Assembly (NCBI RefSeq): GCF_029626155.1
Contig: NZ_JARUBL010000001.1
Location: 4,072,501-4,136,500 of the forward strand
Direction: 5' to 3'
DNA length: 64,000 bases
Source: Solwaraspora sp. WMMD1047
GTDB lineage: Bacteria; Actinomycetota; Actinomycetes; Mycobacteriales; Micromonosporaceae
In this document: positions 1 through 8,010 of the stretch, one piece after another
Numbering within the stretch: the stretch's first letter is position 1
How the letters are laid out: each line of letters begins with the position of its first letter
Program-made: the position numbers and the translations under genes
Notes under the pieces: generated by a model
What the model was told of the DNA's origin: nothing
The model's database searches: none
What the model saw: only the letters and a program-made list of their open reading frames with translations

Positions 1-275
1 CGCAGTACGCGCTCCACCCGGCCGGCGGCCCCGGTCAACCGCAACCAGCCACCGGCGGCGGTCGCAAGGTTGTCGCCCCGGACGAAAGCGGCCATCCCCA
101 TCGAGTCGCAGAATCCGAGTTCACCGAGATCGACCAGGAGTCGGGGCCGACCGTCGTCGATCAGCCGGTCGACCACGGCGTTGAACTGCGGCGCGCTGCT
201 CATGTCGAGCTCGCCCCGCAGCTCCAGCCGCACGACGTCGGCCCGCTCCACGGGCGTGACGGTGAACGTCGTCAA
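1..275 (-). CDS. STAS-domain anti-anti-sigma factor, C-terminus cut off by window edge
   Basis: Reading the minus strand from a TTG at 275 gives about 91 residues of a STAS domain, the fold of SpoIIAA/RsbV anti-sigma factor antagonists. Such proteins bind anti-sigma kinases and free sigma-B/F-like factors, and are switched off by phosphorylation of one serine. The conserved 'CDSMG' loop puts that serine at residue 58, after the typical 'RGELDMSSAPQF' strand-helix start. A GAGAGGG ribosome site lies 7 bases before the TTG. No ATG or GTG start fits the domain better. No kinase partner is visible, and the gene continues beyond base 1. Confidence 0.82.
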   Translation of the reverse strand, partial: MTTFTVTPVERADVVRLELRGELDMSSAPQFNAVVDRLIDDGRPRLLVDLGELGFCDSMGMAAFVRGDNLATAAGGWLRLTGAAGRVERVL

Positions 276-357
276 GGCAGACCCTCTCGGTTCCGGGCAC
301 GCGTCGGATAGTTGCAGCTGAGCAATTATAGACGCGGCCCTGTCGAACGGCTCGGGC

Positions 358-1530
358 GTGCGGGTGGGCAGCGACCGCCGGAGACCGGGCGCGGCGGCCG
401 GTCTCCGGCATCAGGTTTTCCGGCATTCCGGCCGGGTAGCCCGTTCGGTGACCAACGGCGATGACCGGGCAACCGCGCGCCGCGCGGCGGTCGTCATCGG
501 AGTACTGCTGGCCACCGCCGCGGGTCTGTTCCTGATCTACGCCACCCGCCGGGTGCTGAGCTGGATCGGCATCGCGGCCTTCTTCGCGGTGGCGCTGCAC
601 CCGGCGGTGAACTGGGCGCAACGCCGGCTGGCCCGGCCCCGCTGGCTCGCCACCCTACTGGTCTTCCTGGCCGCGCTCGGCCTCCTCGCCGCACTCACCG
701 CGCTGATCCTGGTGCCGCTCGCCGACGAGATGGGCCGGCTGGTCGAGCAGTTCCCCCGGTTGATGCGCGACGCCGCGCAGGGGCGGGGGCCGATCGGCGA
801 GGCGTTGGAACGGTTCCACCTGCGCCGCTACGTCGAGTCGCAGCAGGCCCAGATCGAGAGCTACGGCACCCGGGTCCGCGAGCCCAGCGCCGGGTTGCTC
901 CGGGGCGCGCTCACCACCGCTGCCGGGGTGGTGACCATCAGCGTCCTGGCGTACCTGATGGTGTTGCAGGCGCCGCGCCTGGCCGCCGGCACCCTCGGTC
1001 TGGTGCCGGCCCGGCACCGCGGGCGGCTACGCGTGGTGGGCCGCGACTGCGCCCGCACCATCACCGGCTATCTCAGCGGCAACCTGCTGATCAGCGTCAT
1101 CTGCGGTGCTCTGACCTTCGTGGTGCTGGCATTGCTGGGAGTTCCGTACGCCGGGGTGCTGGCCCTGCTGGTGGCGATCGCCGATCTCGTGCCGCTGGTC
1201 GGCGCGACCGTCGGCGCGGCGATCGCCGCCGGCGCCGGCTTCGTCCACTCACCCCGCGCCGGCATCGTGATCCTGATCTTCTGCGTCGTCTACCAGCAGG
1301 TCGAGAACCACGTCCTGCAGCCGCTGATCTTCTCCCGGATCGTCCGGCTCAACCCGTTGACCGTCCTGGTCAGTGTCCTGCTCGGCGCCGACCTGGCCGG
1401 CATCGCCGGCGCGCTGCTCGCGATCCCGGCGGTCGGCATCATCCAGGTGATCCTGCGCGACCTGCGCGCACACCGCACCACCGCCGGCCGGCCGCCCGCC
1501 GGGCCGGACCCGCCGCCGGCACCGGGCTGA
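358..1530 (+). CDS. AI-2E transporter family (PerM/UPF0118) membrane protein
   Basis: A polytopic membrane protein of the AI-2E exporter/PerM family. It has hydrophobic segments around residues 43-80 and 95-125, a soluble amphipathic stretch to about 175, then a dense membrane block from 180 to 370. The late 'PLVGATVGAAIAA' and 'PLIFSRIVRLNPLTVL' stretches are typical of the family. Members have been linked to autoinducer-2 export or to Na+/H+ antiport; the substrate here cannot be told. The first GTG at 358 adds about 30 arginine-rich residues, and GTG 448 is an equally plausible start. The gene stands alone. Confidence 0.85.
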   Translation: MRVGSDRRRPGAAAGLRHQVFRHSGRVARSVTNGDDRATARRAAVVIGVLLATAAGLFLIYATRRVLSWIGIAAFFAVALHPAVNWAQRRLARPRWLATLLVFLAALGLLAALTALILVPLADEMGRLVEQFPRLMRDAAQGRGPIGEALERFHLRRYVESQQAQIESYGTRVREPSAGLLRGALTTAAGVVTISVLAYLMVLQAPRLAAGTLGLVPARHRGRLRVVGRDCARTITGYLSGNLLISVICGALTFVVLALLGVPYAGVLALLVAIADLVPLVGATVGAAIAAGAGFVHSPRAGIVILIFCVVYQQVENHVLQPLIFSRIVRLNPLTVLVSVLLGADLAGIAGALLAIPAVGIIQVILRDLRAHRTTAGRPPAGPDPPPAPG

Positions 1531-1560
1531 GGCGGTCCGCCGACGACCGGGCGCGGGGTG

Positions 1561-2865
1561 TCAGCTCAGTGCGCCGACCGGCACCTCCGGTGCCTCGTTC
1601 TCCAACGGCACCGCCCGGGCCGGCACCAGGCCGAGCTGGACGGCCTGCCGGGACTGGGTCGCGTCGAGGGCCCAGTCGGCGGCCACCCGGGCCCGGTTGC
1701 CCGGCATCACCAGCAGGTGGTAGCCGCGGGTCACCGCCTTGGCCGGCAGCCCCGACAGAGCCACCCCGAACGGGTTGGCGGCCGCGTCGATGCCGCCGAG
1801 GTCCACGACGAAGCCGAGGTTGGGATGCCGGTAGGCACGCCGGCGACCGTGTCCGAACGAGGCGGCCACGTTGTGGGCGGCGAGTCTGCCCTGCCGCTGG
1901 GCGTGCTGGGCGGTCATGCCGGTCAGCTGCCCGGGATGCAGCAGATCCGGTACGGCGGCCGCGTCGCCGCAGGCGAAGACCTCCGGGAAGCCCGGTACGC
2001 CGAGGAACTCGTCGACCACCAGCCGGCCCCGCTCGGTGGGCAGACCCAGGCCGGCGACAAGTGGATCGGGCCGCACCCCGACGCACCAGACCAACGACCG
2101 GGTGGCGACGAAGTCGCCGTCGGTGAGCCGTACCCCGGCCGCCACCGCCTCCCGGACCGAGCAGCCCATCCGCACGTCGACCCCGCGCCGGCGCAGCACC
2201 TCGTCGGCCGTCTCGGACATCCGCCGGTCCAGCTCCGGCAGTACCCGGCCGGCCACGTCGAGCAGCAACCAGCGGGGGCGGATCGGCAGCCGTGGGTGCT
2301 GGCGGGCCAACTGGTCGGTGAAGAGCTGGCCGAGGGCGGCCACCTCGGTTCCGGTGTAGCCGGCACCCACCACCACGAAGGTGCTGTGCGCCCACTGCTC
2401 CCGCGGGTCGTCGGCGGCCTCGGCCAGCTCGATCTGGCGTACCACGTGGTCGTGCAGGTAGACGGCCTCGGGCAGGCCCCGGAAACCGTGCGCGTGCTTG
2501 GTCAGCCCGGGAATGGGGAGCAGCTTGTTGACGCTGCCGACCGCCAGCACCAGCCGGTCGTAGTCCAGCCGCGCCGGCTGGCCCTCGGCGGCGGTGTAGT
2601 CGACCCGGCGGGCGCGCAGGTCCACCCCGGTCGCGGCGCCGATCACCACCCGGACCCCGGACAGCGTTCCGGCGAGCGGGATGGTGACCCGGGTCGGTCC
2701 GATCACACCGGCCGCCACCTCCGGCAGCAGCGGGACGTAGAGGAAGTAGTCGGTCGGATTGAGCAGGACGATCTCCGCCCGGCCCCGGGCGATCCGGGCC
2801 AGCTTCTTCGCCGCGTGGTAGCCGGCGAAGCCAGCCCCCACGATCACCACGCGTGGTTTCGCCAT
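1561..2865 (-). CDS. Type II NADH dehydrogenase-like FAD/NAD(P) oxidoreductase
   Basis: A 434-residue two-dinucleotide-binding flavoprotein of the NDH-2/pyridine nucleotide-disulfide family. The N-terminal FAD-binding GxGxxG is at residues 10-15, the second (NADH) GxGxxG is near 167-172, and the FAD-closing 'VFACGDAAAVP' motif lies in the C-terminal third. NDH-2 enzymes pass electrons from NADH to quinone at the inner membrane face without pumping protons. The ATG at 2865 puts the first GxGxxG eight residues in, as usual, although the frame stays open further upstream. It is the last member of a minus-strand redox run that starts with a sulfite-oxidase-like gene, 64 bases behind the DUF6510 gene. 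Confidence 0.85.
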   Translation of the reverse strand: MAKPRVVIVGAGFAGYHAAKKLARIARGRAEIVLLNPTDYFLYVPLLPEVAAGVIGPTRVTIPLAGTLSGVRVVIGAATGVDLRARRVDYTAAEGQPARLDYDRLVLAVGSVNKLLPIPGLTKHAHGFRGLPEAVYLHDHVVRQIELAEAADDPREQWAHSTFVVVGAGYTGTEVAALGQLFTDQLARQHPRLPIRPRWLLLDVAGRVLPELDRRMSETADEVLRRRGVDVRMGCSVREAVAAGVRLTDGDFVATRSLVWCVGVRPDPLVAGLGLPTERGRLVVDEFLGVPGFPEVFACGDAAAVPDLLHPGQLTGMTAQHAQRQGRLAAHNVAASFGHGRRRAYRHPNLGFVVDLGGIDAAANPFGVALSGLPAKAVTRGYHLLVMPGNRARVAADWALDATQSRQAVQLGLVPARAVPLENEAPEVPVGALS

Positions 2866-2929
2866 GCCGGTGCCGTTCCCGCCGAAGCGCCCGGCAAACC
2901 CGGTCGGACCGGGCCGCGGTCCGGCCCGG

Positions 2930-3295
2930 TCAGGCCGCTCCGGTCGGGGGCGGGTCGAACGGCATCGGCAGCCGCAGGAAGGTGGCGCCGCGCAGGTCCA
3001 GCCAGGCGCTGGTCGGCGTCCGGACCAGCCGCAGCACGACGTGCTCGCAGCCGGGGCAGCGGGCCACCAGTCCGGGCGCGTGCGGATAGACCCGCAGGGC
3101 GGCGAACGGGCCGGTGAGCCCGCAGCTCGCGCAGCGTCCGACGGCGGCGGAGACATCCATCGCGAAGATCTCCCGCAGCGGCCCGGCGAGCATGTTCCCG
3201 TCGACGTACTCGGCGGCCACCCGACCGGCGCCGGCCGGATCGGCGGCGAGACGATCCGCGACGGCGCTCGCGATGGTGTGGTCCTGGTCGGTCAT
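2930..3295 (-). CDS. DUF6510 family zinc-ribbon protein
   Basis: A 121-residue protein whose 'VDGNMLAGPLREIFAMDV' block and four cysteines (C55, C58, C80, C83 as two CxxC pairs) match DUF6510, a small family of unknown function. The cysteines probably hold a zinc ion or an iron-sulfur centre. It starts one base beyond the stop of the ferredoxin reductase gene, so the two are surely co-transcribed with the sulfite-oxidase-like gene. Family members tend to sit in exactly this company (my recollection, not checked), which suggests a redox partner or assembly role. That role is inferred. Confidence 0.78.
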   Translation of the reverse strand: MTDQDHTIASAVADRLAADPAGAGRVAAEYVDGNMLAGPLREIFAMDVSAAVGRCASCGLTGPFAALRVYPHAPGLVARCPGCEHVVLRLVRTPTSAWLDLRGATFLRLPMPFDPPPTGAA

Positions 3296-3296
3296 C

Positions 3297-4082
3297 TCAG
3301 CCTCCGGTGGGTCCGAACCGCTCGGTGCGTACCCGGCGGGGGTCGTGACCGAGCGCGGTCAGGATGTCGGCGACCGACTCGACGAAGCCGGTCGGCCCGC
3401 AGACGAAACAGGCGGGTTCCAGCTCCGGCGGCCAGCCGTTGCTGTTGACGTCGGCGACCCCGACCCGGTGCGGCTCGCCCGGCCACCCCGGCGGGGCCTG
3501 CCGGGTGTAGACGTACGTCACGTCCAGGCCCAGGTCGTCCCGGACCCGGCGGCGCAGCTCGTCGGCGTAGTAGACATCCCGCCCGGTGCGGACCGAGTAG
3601 ATCAGCCGGAACGGCACCCGGCTGCCGGCGGCCCGCCGGGCCCGCAGCATCGCCATCAGCGGCACGATGCCCGAGCCGCCGGCGGCCAGCAGCACCGGGG
3701 CCGGCTCCGTCGGCCGCCAGACGAACCAGCCGCCGAGCGGACCGCGGACCTCGACCTGGTCGCCGACCGCGAAGACGTCGCAGAGGTAGCCGGACACCTC
3801 GCCGTCCGGCACCCGCTGCACGGTCACCTCGATCCGGTCCCCGTCGGCCGGGCCGGCGATCGAGTACGACCGCTCGGCCCGGTAGCCGTCCTCGGCGGTC
3901 AACCGGATGTCGACGTGCTGGCCGGCCAGGTGTCCCGGCCAGCCGGGCACCGACAGGACCAGGGTCTGCGCGGTGGGCGTCTCGGCGCGCCGGTCCACGA
4001 GCCGGGCGACCCGCCAGCCGGCCCGCTTCGGCGGGCCACCGCCGGTACCCGTCAGTCCCCCTGATACCGCTGCTCGCGCCAT
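3297..4082 (-). CDS. Ferredoxin-NADP reductase-like FAD/NAD oxidoreductase
   Basis: A 261-residue flavoprotein reductase. The FAD-binding barrel carries the 'RSYS' motif at residues 71-74, followed by the phosphate loop around 'GEVSGYL'. The NAD(P) domain begins with 'AAGGSGIVPLMAM' (about 133-145), and 'CFVCGPTGFVES' near the C-terminus is the nicotinamide-side motif. There is no 2Fe-2S domain. The ATG at 4082 overlaps the 3' end of the sulfite-oxidase-like gene by 31 bases and gives the family's usual length; the open frame continues upstream but without similarity. It is likely the electron donor or acceptor for the molybdopterin protein encoded before it. Confidence 0.85.
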   Translation of the reverse strand: MARAAVSGGLTGTGGGPPKRAGWRVARLVDRRAETPTAQTLVLSVPGWPGHLAGQHVDIRLTAEDGYRAERSYSIAGPADGDRIEVTVQRVPDGEVSGYLCDVFAVGDQVEVRGPLGGWFVWRPTEPAPVLLAAGGSGIVPLMAMLRARRAAGSRVPFRLIYSVRTGRDVYYADELRRRVRDDLGLDVTYVYTRQAPPGWPGEPHRVGVADVNSNGWPPELEPACFVCGPTGFVESVADILTALGHDPRRVRTERFGPTGG

Positions 4083-4651
4083 GGGTCTCCGTAGTCGTGG
4101 TAGCCGGCGGTCTCCCAGAACCCGGGCTCGTCGGTGAGCATCAGCCGGATGCCCCGCACCCACTTGGCCGACTTCCAGAAGTACAGGTGCGGCACCAGCA
4201 GCCGGGCCGGGCCGCCGTGCTCGGGAGCCAGCTCGGCACCCTCGAAGCGGTGCGCCACCCAGGCCTGACCGTCGCGCAGGTCGTCCAGCGGCAGGTTGGT
4301 GGTGTAACCGCCGTACGAGTGGACCAGCGCGTAGTCGGCCGCGGTGTCCACGTCGGCCAGCAGCGTGTCCAGCGACACCCCCTGCCAGGTGGTGTCCCGC
4401 TTGGACCACCGGGTCACGCAGTGGATGTCCACCGTCGGCGTCTCGACCGGCAGATCCATCAGGTCGGGCCAGGTCCACCGGTGTTCCTCACCGGTCTCGG
4501 TGGTGATCACGAACTCCCAGCTGTCGGTCGGCACCCGCGGGGTGGGGCCGGCCGACAGCACCGGGAAGTCCTCGGTCAGATACTGGCCCGGCGGTAGCGT
4601 CTCCGCGGTTGACCGGCGTCTGCCCTGGAAGCCCGGCGACACGATGCCCAT
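4052..4651 (-). CDS. Sulfite oxidase-like molybdopterin oxidoreductase
   Basis: A 199-residue single-domain member of the sulfite oxidase/MsrP molybdopterin fold. The molybdenum-ligand cysteine is C78 in 'DIHCVTRWSKRD', and 'GPARLLVPHLYFWKSAKWV' and 'YHDYGDPWREQRY' are characteristic of the short actinobacterial branch. It lacks the dimerisation domain and heme of true sulfite oxidases and has no Tat signal, so it should be cytoplasmic. It heads the operon with a ferredoxin reductase, DUF6510 and an NDH-2-like gene. The natural substrate of this branch is not established; reduction of an oxidised sulfur or nitrogen compound is one guess. Confidence 0.85.
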   Translation of the reverse strand: MGIVSPGFQGRRRSTAETLPPGQYLTEDFPVLSAGPTPRVPTDSWEFVITTETGEEHRWTWPDLMDLPVETPTVDIHCVTRWSKRDTTWQGVSLDTLLADVDTAADYALVHSYGGYTTNLPLDDLRDGQAWVAHRFEGAELAPEHGGPARLLVPHLYFWKSAKWVRGIRLMLTDEPGFWETAGYHDYGDPWREQRYQGD

Positions 4652-4718
4652 CGGTTAGTCGTACCACCGCGGGCCGGCCGTCGACCAGGATTCCCGCCAG
4701 GAGCCCGCCGGAGCGCCG

Positions 4719-5771
4719 TCAGTCGCCGGCGACGGAGCGGGCCGGGCCGGGTGGGCCGGTCGGTGTGTCGGTCGGTGGCCGGGTGACCCGCAGGCTGGTC
4801 ACGGTGACCACCGCGAGGATTCCCACGATCGCCCCGAGCGAGGCCAGGGTGGGGATCTCGGGGACCGAGGGCCAGATCCCGTGCGCCCAGTGCAGGGCCA
4901 GCTTGACCCCGATCAGGCCGAGGATGGCCGCCAGGCCGTAGCTGAGGTGTACCAGCCGCGACAGCGCGGCGTGCAGCACGAAGTAGAGCGCCCGGAGGCC
5001 GAGCAGGGCGAAGGCGTTCGTCACGAAGACCAGGTACGGGTCCTCGGTGATCCCGAAGACCGCCGGCACCGAGTCGATGGCGAAGACCACGTCGGTGGCG
5101 AGCACCGCGACCACCACCAGCGCCAGCGGGGTCAGCGCCCGCCGACCGTCCTGCCGGATGGTCAGGGCGGTGCCGTGGTATCTGTCGACCACCGGCATGA
5201 ACCGGCGCAGCAGCCGGACCGAGCGCATCGAGCTGACGTCGATCTGCTTCTCGTGCCCGGTGACCGCGTCCCGGAGCAGCTTCACCGCCGTGACGATCAG
5301 GATGGCGGCGAAGATCAGGAACGCGAAGTCGATGGTCTGCAGCGCGGCGGCGCCGAGCGCGATGAAGATGGCCCGCAGCACCAGCGCCCCGGTGATCCCG
5401 AACAGCAGCACCCGCTGGGCCAGTTCGGTCGGCACCGCGAACGCGGCGAGCAGCAGCATGAAGACGAAGAGGTTGTCCACCGACAGGGACTTCTCCACCA
5501 GGTAGCCGGTGAGGTAGTCCAGGCCGTGGCCGGAGCCGAAGCGGAGCCAGACGAAGACCGCGAACGCCAGCGGCAGTGCGATGTAGAAGGCCGACCAGCC
5601 GAGCGCCTCCCGGATGGAGACCTCGTGCGGGCGCCGGGTGACCAGGAAGTCCAGGACCAGCAGCGCGAGCACACCGAAGATCGTGACCAGCCACAGGGTC
5701 GGTGAGCCGACCGTCGACACCTCGGCGGCGGTCACCGCGCCCGGCGCGGCAGAGATCGACATTCCGGTCAT
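4719..5771 (-). CDS. TerC family integral membrane protein, probable Mn2+ exporter
   Basis: A 350-residue TerC/Alx family protein with about nine membrane segments. The 'EKSLSVDNLFVFMLLLAAFAVP' type motif (residues about 92-115) and the second acidic 'ATDVVFAIDSVPAVFGIT' motif (about 225-243) are the hallmark metal-site segments. Family members export manganese, also during exoenzyme metalation, and give tellurite resistance. The start at 5771 is set by an AGGAGGC ribosome site. The leader upstream matches a manganese riboswitch and contains a hairpin that covers this site, so translation is probably switched on by Mn2+. Confidence 0.93.
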   Translation of the reverse strand: MTGMSISAAPGAVTAAEVSTVGSPTLWLVTIFGVLALLVLDFLVTRRPHEVSIREALGWSAFYIALPLAFAVFVWLRFGSGHGLDYLTGYLVEKSLSVDNLFVFMLLLAAFAVPTELAQRVLLFGITGALVLRAIFIALGAAALQTIDFAFLIFAAILIVTAVKLLRDAVTGHEKQIDVSSMRSVRLLRRFMPVVDRYHGTALTIRQDGRRALTPLALVVVAVLATDVVFAIDSVPAVFGITEDPYLVFVTNAFALLGLRALYFVLHAALSRLVHLSYGLAAILGLIGVKLALHWAHGIWPSVPEIPTLASLGAIVGILAVVTVTSLRVTRPPTDTPTGPPGPARSVAGD

Positions 5772-5778
5772 GGAGCCT

Positions 5779-5804
5779 CCTCGAACACGGTGCCATGTTC
5801 GAGG
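5779..5804 (-). promoter_or_regulatory. Hairpin masking the terC ribosome binding site
   Basis: Positions 5779-5787 and 5796-5804 form a perfect 9-bp stem (CCTCGAACA / TGTTCGAGG) with an 8-base loop. The 3' arm on the transcript runs into the GAGGAGG Shine-Dalgarno of terC. The 5' arm overlaps the 3' end of the predicted riboswitch core, so the same bases can pair either in the metal-bound aptamer or in this masking stem. That is the usual layout of a translational on-switch. Confidence 0.7.
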
Positions 5805-5905
5805 TCTCCTTCACCCGCTTTCGCGGACAACCACCCGGGGCTGCCGCCAGTGGGCAGCCGTGATGACCGGCATGATTCGTGGGAAGTACTCCCCTCGGCG
5901 TCCCA
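5802..5905 (-). promoter_or_regulatory. yybP-ykoY type manganese riboswitch upstream of terC
   Basis: Read on the minus strand, the leader contains GGGGAGTACTTCCC, then ATCACGGCTGCC, and ends with GTGAAGGAGACCT directly before the masking hairpin. The GGGGAGTA and GAAGGAGACC blocks are the conserved ends of the yybP-ykoY manganese aptamer as it occurs before actinobacterial terC genes. The 5' edge touches the stop codon of the upstream glycosyltransferase gene. Identification is by motif recall; a covariance-model search was not possible here. Confidence 0.75.
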
Positions 5906-5907
5906 GG

Positions 5908-7986
5908 TTAGGCCACCGGACCCGGGCCGACAACGGCGGGTAGCCCGCCCACCGCCGAACCGTCGGGACCGTCCGGTGCGGCCGGCCCGACCGGCGGCGG
6001 CCAGGGCTCGCCGTACGCGTCGGGCGGGATTCCCGGCCACCGCGCGTACGCCGTCTCCAGGAAGTACTGCTGACCCGGGTCCCAGGTGTGCCCGGACTCG
6101 CGACGGTGGTAGATGTAGCCGAGCGGGTGGGTGCGGAAGATCACCGCACCGGCCCGGCGCAGCCGGTCGATCACGCCGTGGTCGACCGATCGGGGCACCG
6201 GCCGCCAGCCGCCGACCGCCTCCAGGTCACCCTTGGCCAGCAGCATGGTGCCGCCGGCGACCAGGTCCCCGTCCGCCTCCGGCACCCCGGACGGACGGCG
6301 GACGGTGGCGCCGAGGGTCTCCAGGTGGACGAACTCGCTGCCCTTGCCGACCAGCGTCGCGCCGGAGTAGTGCCGGGCCAGTACCAGGTCCCACACGTGC
6401 TCGGTGGCGTAGCTGTCGTCGTCGTCGAACTTGGTCACCAGAGTGCCGCGGCAGCGGCGGGTCGCCGCACCCAGCGCGACGCCGAAGCTGGCGGTCGCCG
6501 GCACCCGGACGATCTCCACCGGACGGTCGGCGGCCGCCAGCGTGGCCCGTACCCCGGCCGGCAGCTCGATACCGTGCAGGCAGAGCACGAGCTCCAGTTC
6601 CGGGTACGTCTGGGCCAGGATCGCGCCGACGGCGGAGGCGAGCATCTCCGGCCGTCGGGTGGCCAGCACCGCGCTGACCGTCGGCGGTCGGGCCAGTTCC
6701 GGGAAGGTCCCGGCCGTGGCCCGGGGCAGCGCGAACGCGGTGCCGTGCCCACGCAGCGCCGCCCGGCGCTGACGCACGCTGCGCGCCTCCAGCGCGAGCC
6801 CACCGCCGACCGGCGGCGCGAGTGCGAACAACTCCCGCAGCTCCGGTGCGATCAGGTCGGCGACCTGCGCCGGCAGTTCGGGTACGGCGAGCACGGCGCC
6901 GGTCATCGCCACCTGCACCAGCAGCGCCGCGACACCGGCCGGGTCGGTCCGGGGTACGGCCGGGACCTCGACCACTCCGACCCCGCGCAGCGTGGCCAGG
7001 GCGGCGGCGTCCAGGCCAGGCCCGTCCAGCGACCCCCGGACCGGACCGGCCCCGACCAGCCGGGCCAGCCGGGGGGCCCGGCCGGTCGGGTCGAACTCCA
7101 GCCGGGCCGGGGAGTTGTCCGGCCGGTAGGCGGCGGCCCGCCGACCGCGCGGGTTGATCCGGCGGGCGTCGACCAGGACCGCCGGCCGCGGCAGCACCAG
7201 CGCGTGTCGGCCGGCGCGAAAACCGACCGCGTACCGGGAATCCACGTCGCCGGTTCCGCCGTCGCCGTGCGTGCCGGCGCCACCGGCGGCGGACCGCGGG
7301 CGGTCGTCATCGGCGGCGAGGCGCTGGTCAGCGGCGGACAGCACCACGTCGTGGGCGCGGATGTCCGGGCTGTCCGGCAGCTCACCGAGGATCACCGAGC
7401 TACCCGGCTCGGCAGGCAGGTAGGCCGGCAGCACGTCCTGGGCGGTCCACGCCGCGCTGGCCGGCCCCGGCAGCGGCCGGCCGGGACCGAACGCCGGCAG
7501 GACGGCCCGGACGATCTCGCGCAGCGCGGTCGGTCGGGCGAGCCGGACCTTCGCGGTCGCCGGGCCGCGCGGCAGCCTCGGTCGGGAGACCCGGTGCCCG
7601 AGCATCCCGGGCAGCGGGTCGACCACGCCGCACCAGCCGCGGCGGGACGGGCGCCACCAGGCCACCACGATCAGCGCCGAGCGGAGCGGAATCAGCCCGG
7701 CCGGGGCCGCCGCGAGGTCGCGCAGCCGGTCCACCGAGCCCGCGAGCACCAGCGCCCGGCGGATGCCGGGCACCCGCAGCACGCGCAGTCCGACGATCCG
7801 GCCGAGCCGCTCGCTGTGGGCCGGTGACGGTGTACCGGTGAGTCGCCAACTCCCCGGCCGTCGCCGCCGCTCGGTGCTGCCCGGCGCCGGCCCGGCGTCC
7901 CTCCCCACGTCCCAACCACCCTCCCGGCCGCCGCCCCGCCCGGGGTGGCCGACCATGGTGTCCGTGCTGCCTGATTGTCGGTACAA
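5908..7986 (-). CDS. Family 2 glycosyltransferase with long uncharacterised N-terminal region
   Basis: Up to 692 residues. The last 250 are a GT-A fold of family 2: 'PPTVSAVLATRRPEMLASAVGAILAQTYPELELVLC' begins the domain, 'KFDDDDSY' near 520-526 is the nucleotide-sugar/metal DxD site, and 'GGTMLLAKGDLEAVGGW' follows. The first 400 residues contain no family I can name; they are alpha/beta-like and may be a second degenerate transferase or anchoring domain. The start is uncertain, since the first 60 codons are low-complexity and ATG 7956 or a later GTG could serve. It lies 24 bases behind a second glycosyltransferase, probably in one transcript with it. Target glycan unknown. Confidence 0.75.
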   Translation of the reverse strand: MYRQSGSTDTMVGHPGRGGGREGGWDVGRDAGPAPGSTERRRRPGSWRLTGTPSPAHSERLGRIVGLRVLRVPGIRRALVLAGSVDRLRDLAAAPAGLIPLRSALIVVAWWRPSRRGWCGVVDPLPGMLGHRVSRPRLPRGPATAKVRLARPTALREIVRAVLPAFGPGRPLPGPASAAWTAQDVLPAYLPAEPGSSVILGELPDSPDIRAHDVVLSAADQRLAADDDRPRSAAGGAGTHGDGGTGDVDSRYAVGFRAGRHALVLPRPAVLVDARRINPRGRRAAAYRPDNSPARLEFDPTGRAPRLARLVGAGPVRGSLDGPGLDAAALATLRGVGVVEVPAVPRTDPAGVAALLVQVAMTGAVLAVPELPAQVADLIAPELRELFALAPPVGGGLALEARSVRQRRAALRGHGTAFALPRATAGTFPELARPPTVSAVLATRRPEMLASAVGAILAQTYPELELVLCLHGIELPAGVRATLAAADRPVEIVRVPATASFGVALGAATRRCRGTLVTKFDDDDSYATEHVWDLVLARHYSGATLVGKGSEFVHLETLGATVRRPSGVPEADGDLVAGGTMLLAKGDLEAVGGWRPVPRSVDHGVIDRLRRAGAVIFRTHPLGYIYHRRESGHTWDPGQQYFLETAYARWPGIPPDAYGEPWPPPVGPAAPDGPDGSAVGGLPAVVGPGPVA

Positions 7987-8010
7987 GCTGCGGTGCCGCC
8001 CTGGGCCGGC

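Noticed and set aside
1558-3117. Long plus-strand open frame opposite the NDH-2-like and DUF6510 genes
   Set aside because: It mirrors the G/C third-position bias of the real minus-strand genes, has a composition rich in Arg/Gly/Pro/His and matches no family.
6088-7827. 579-codon plus-strand open frame opposite the glycosyltransferase gene
   Set aside because: Antisense shadow: Gln/Arg/Gly-rich, no domain, and the minus-strand frame carries clear GT2 motifs.
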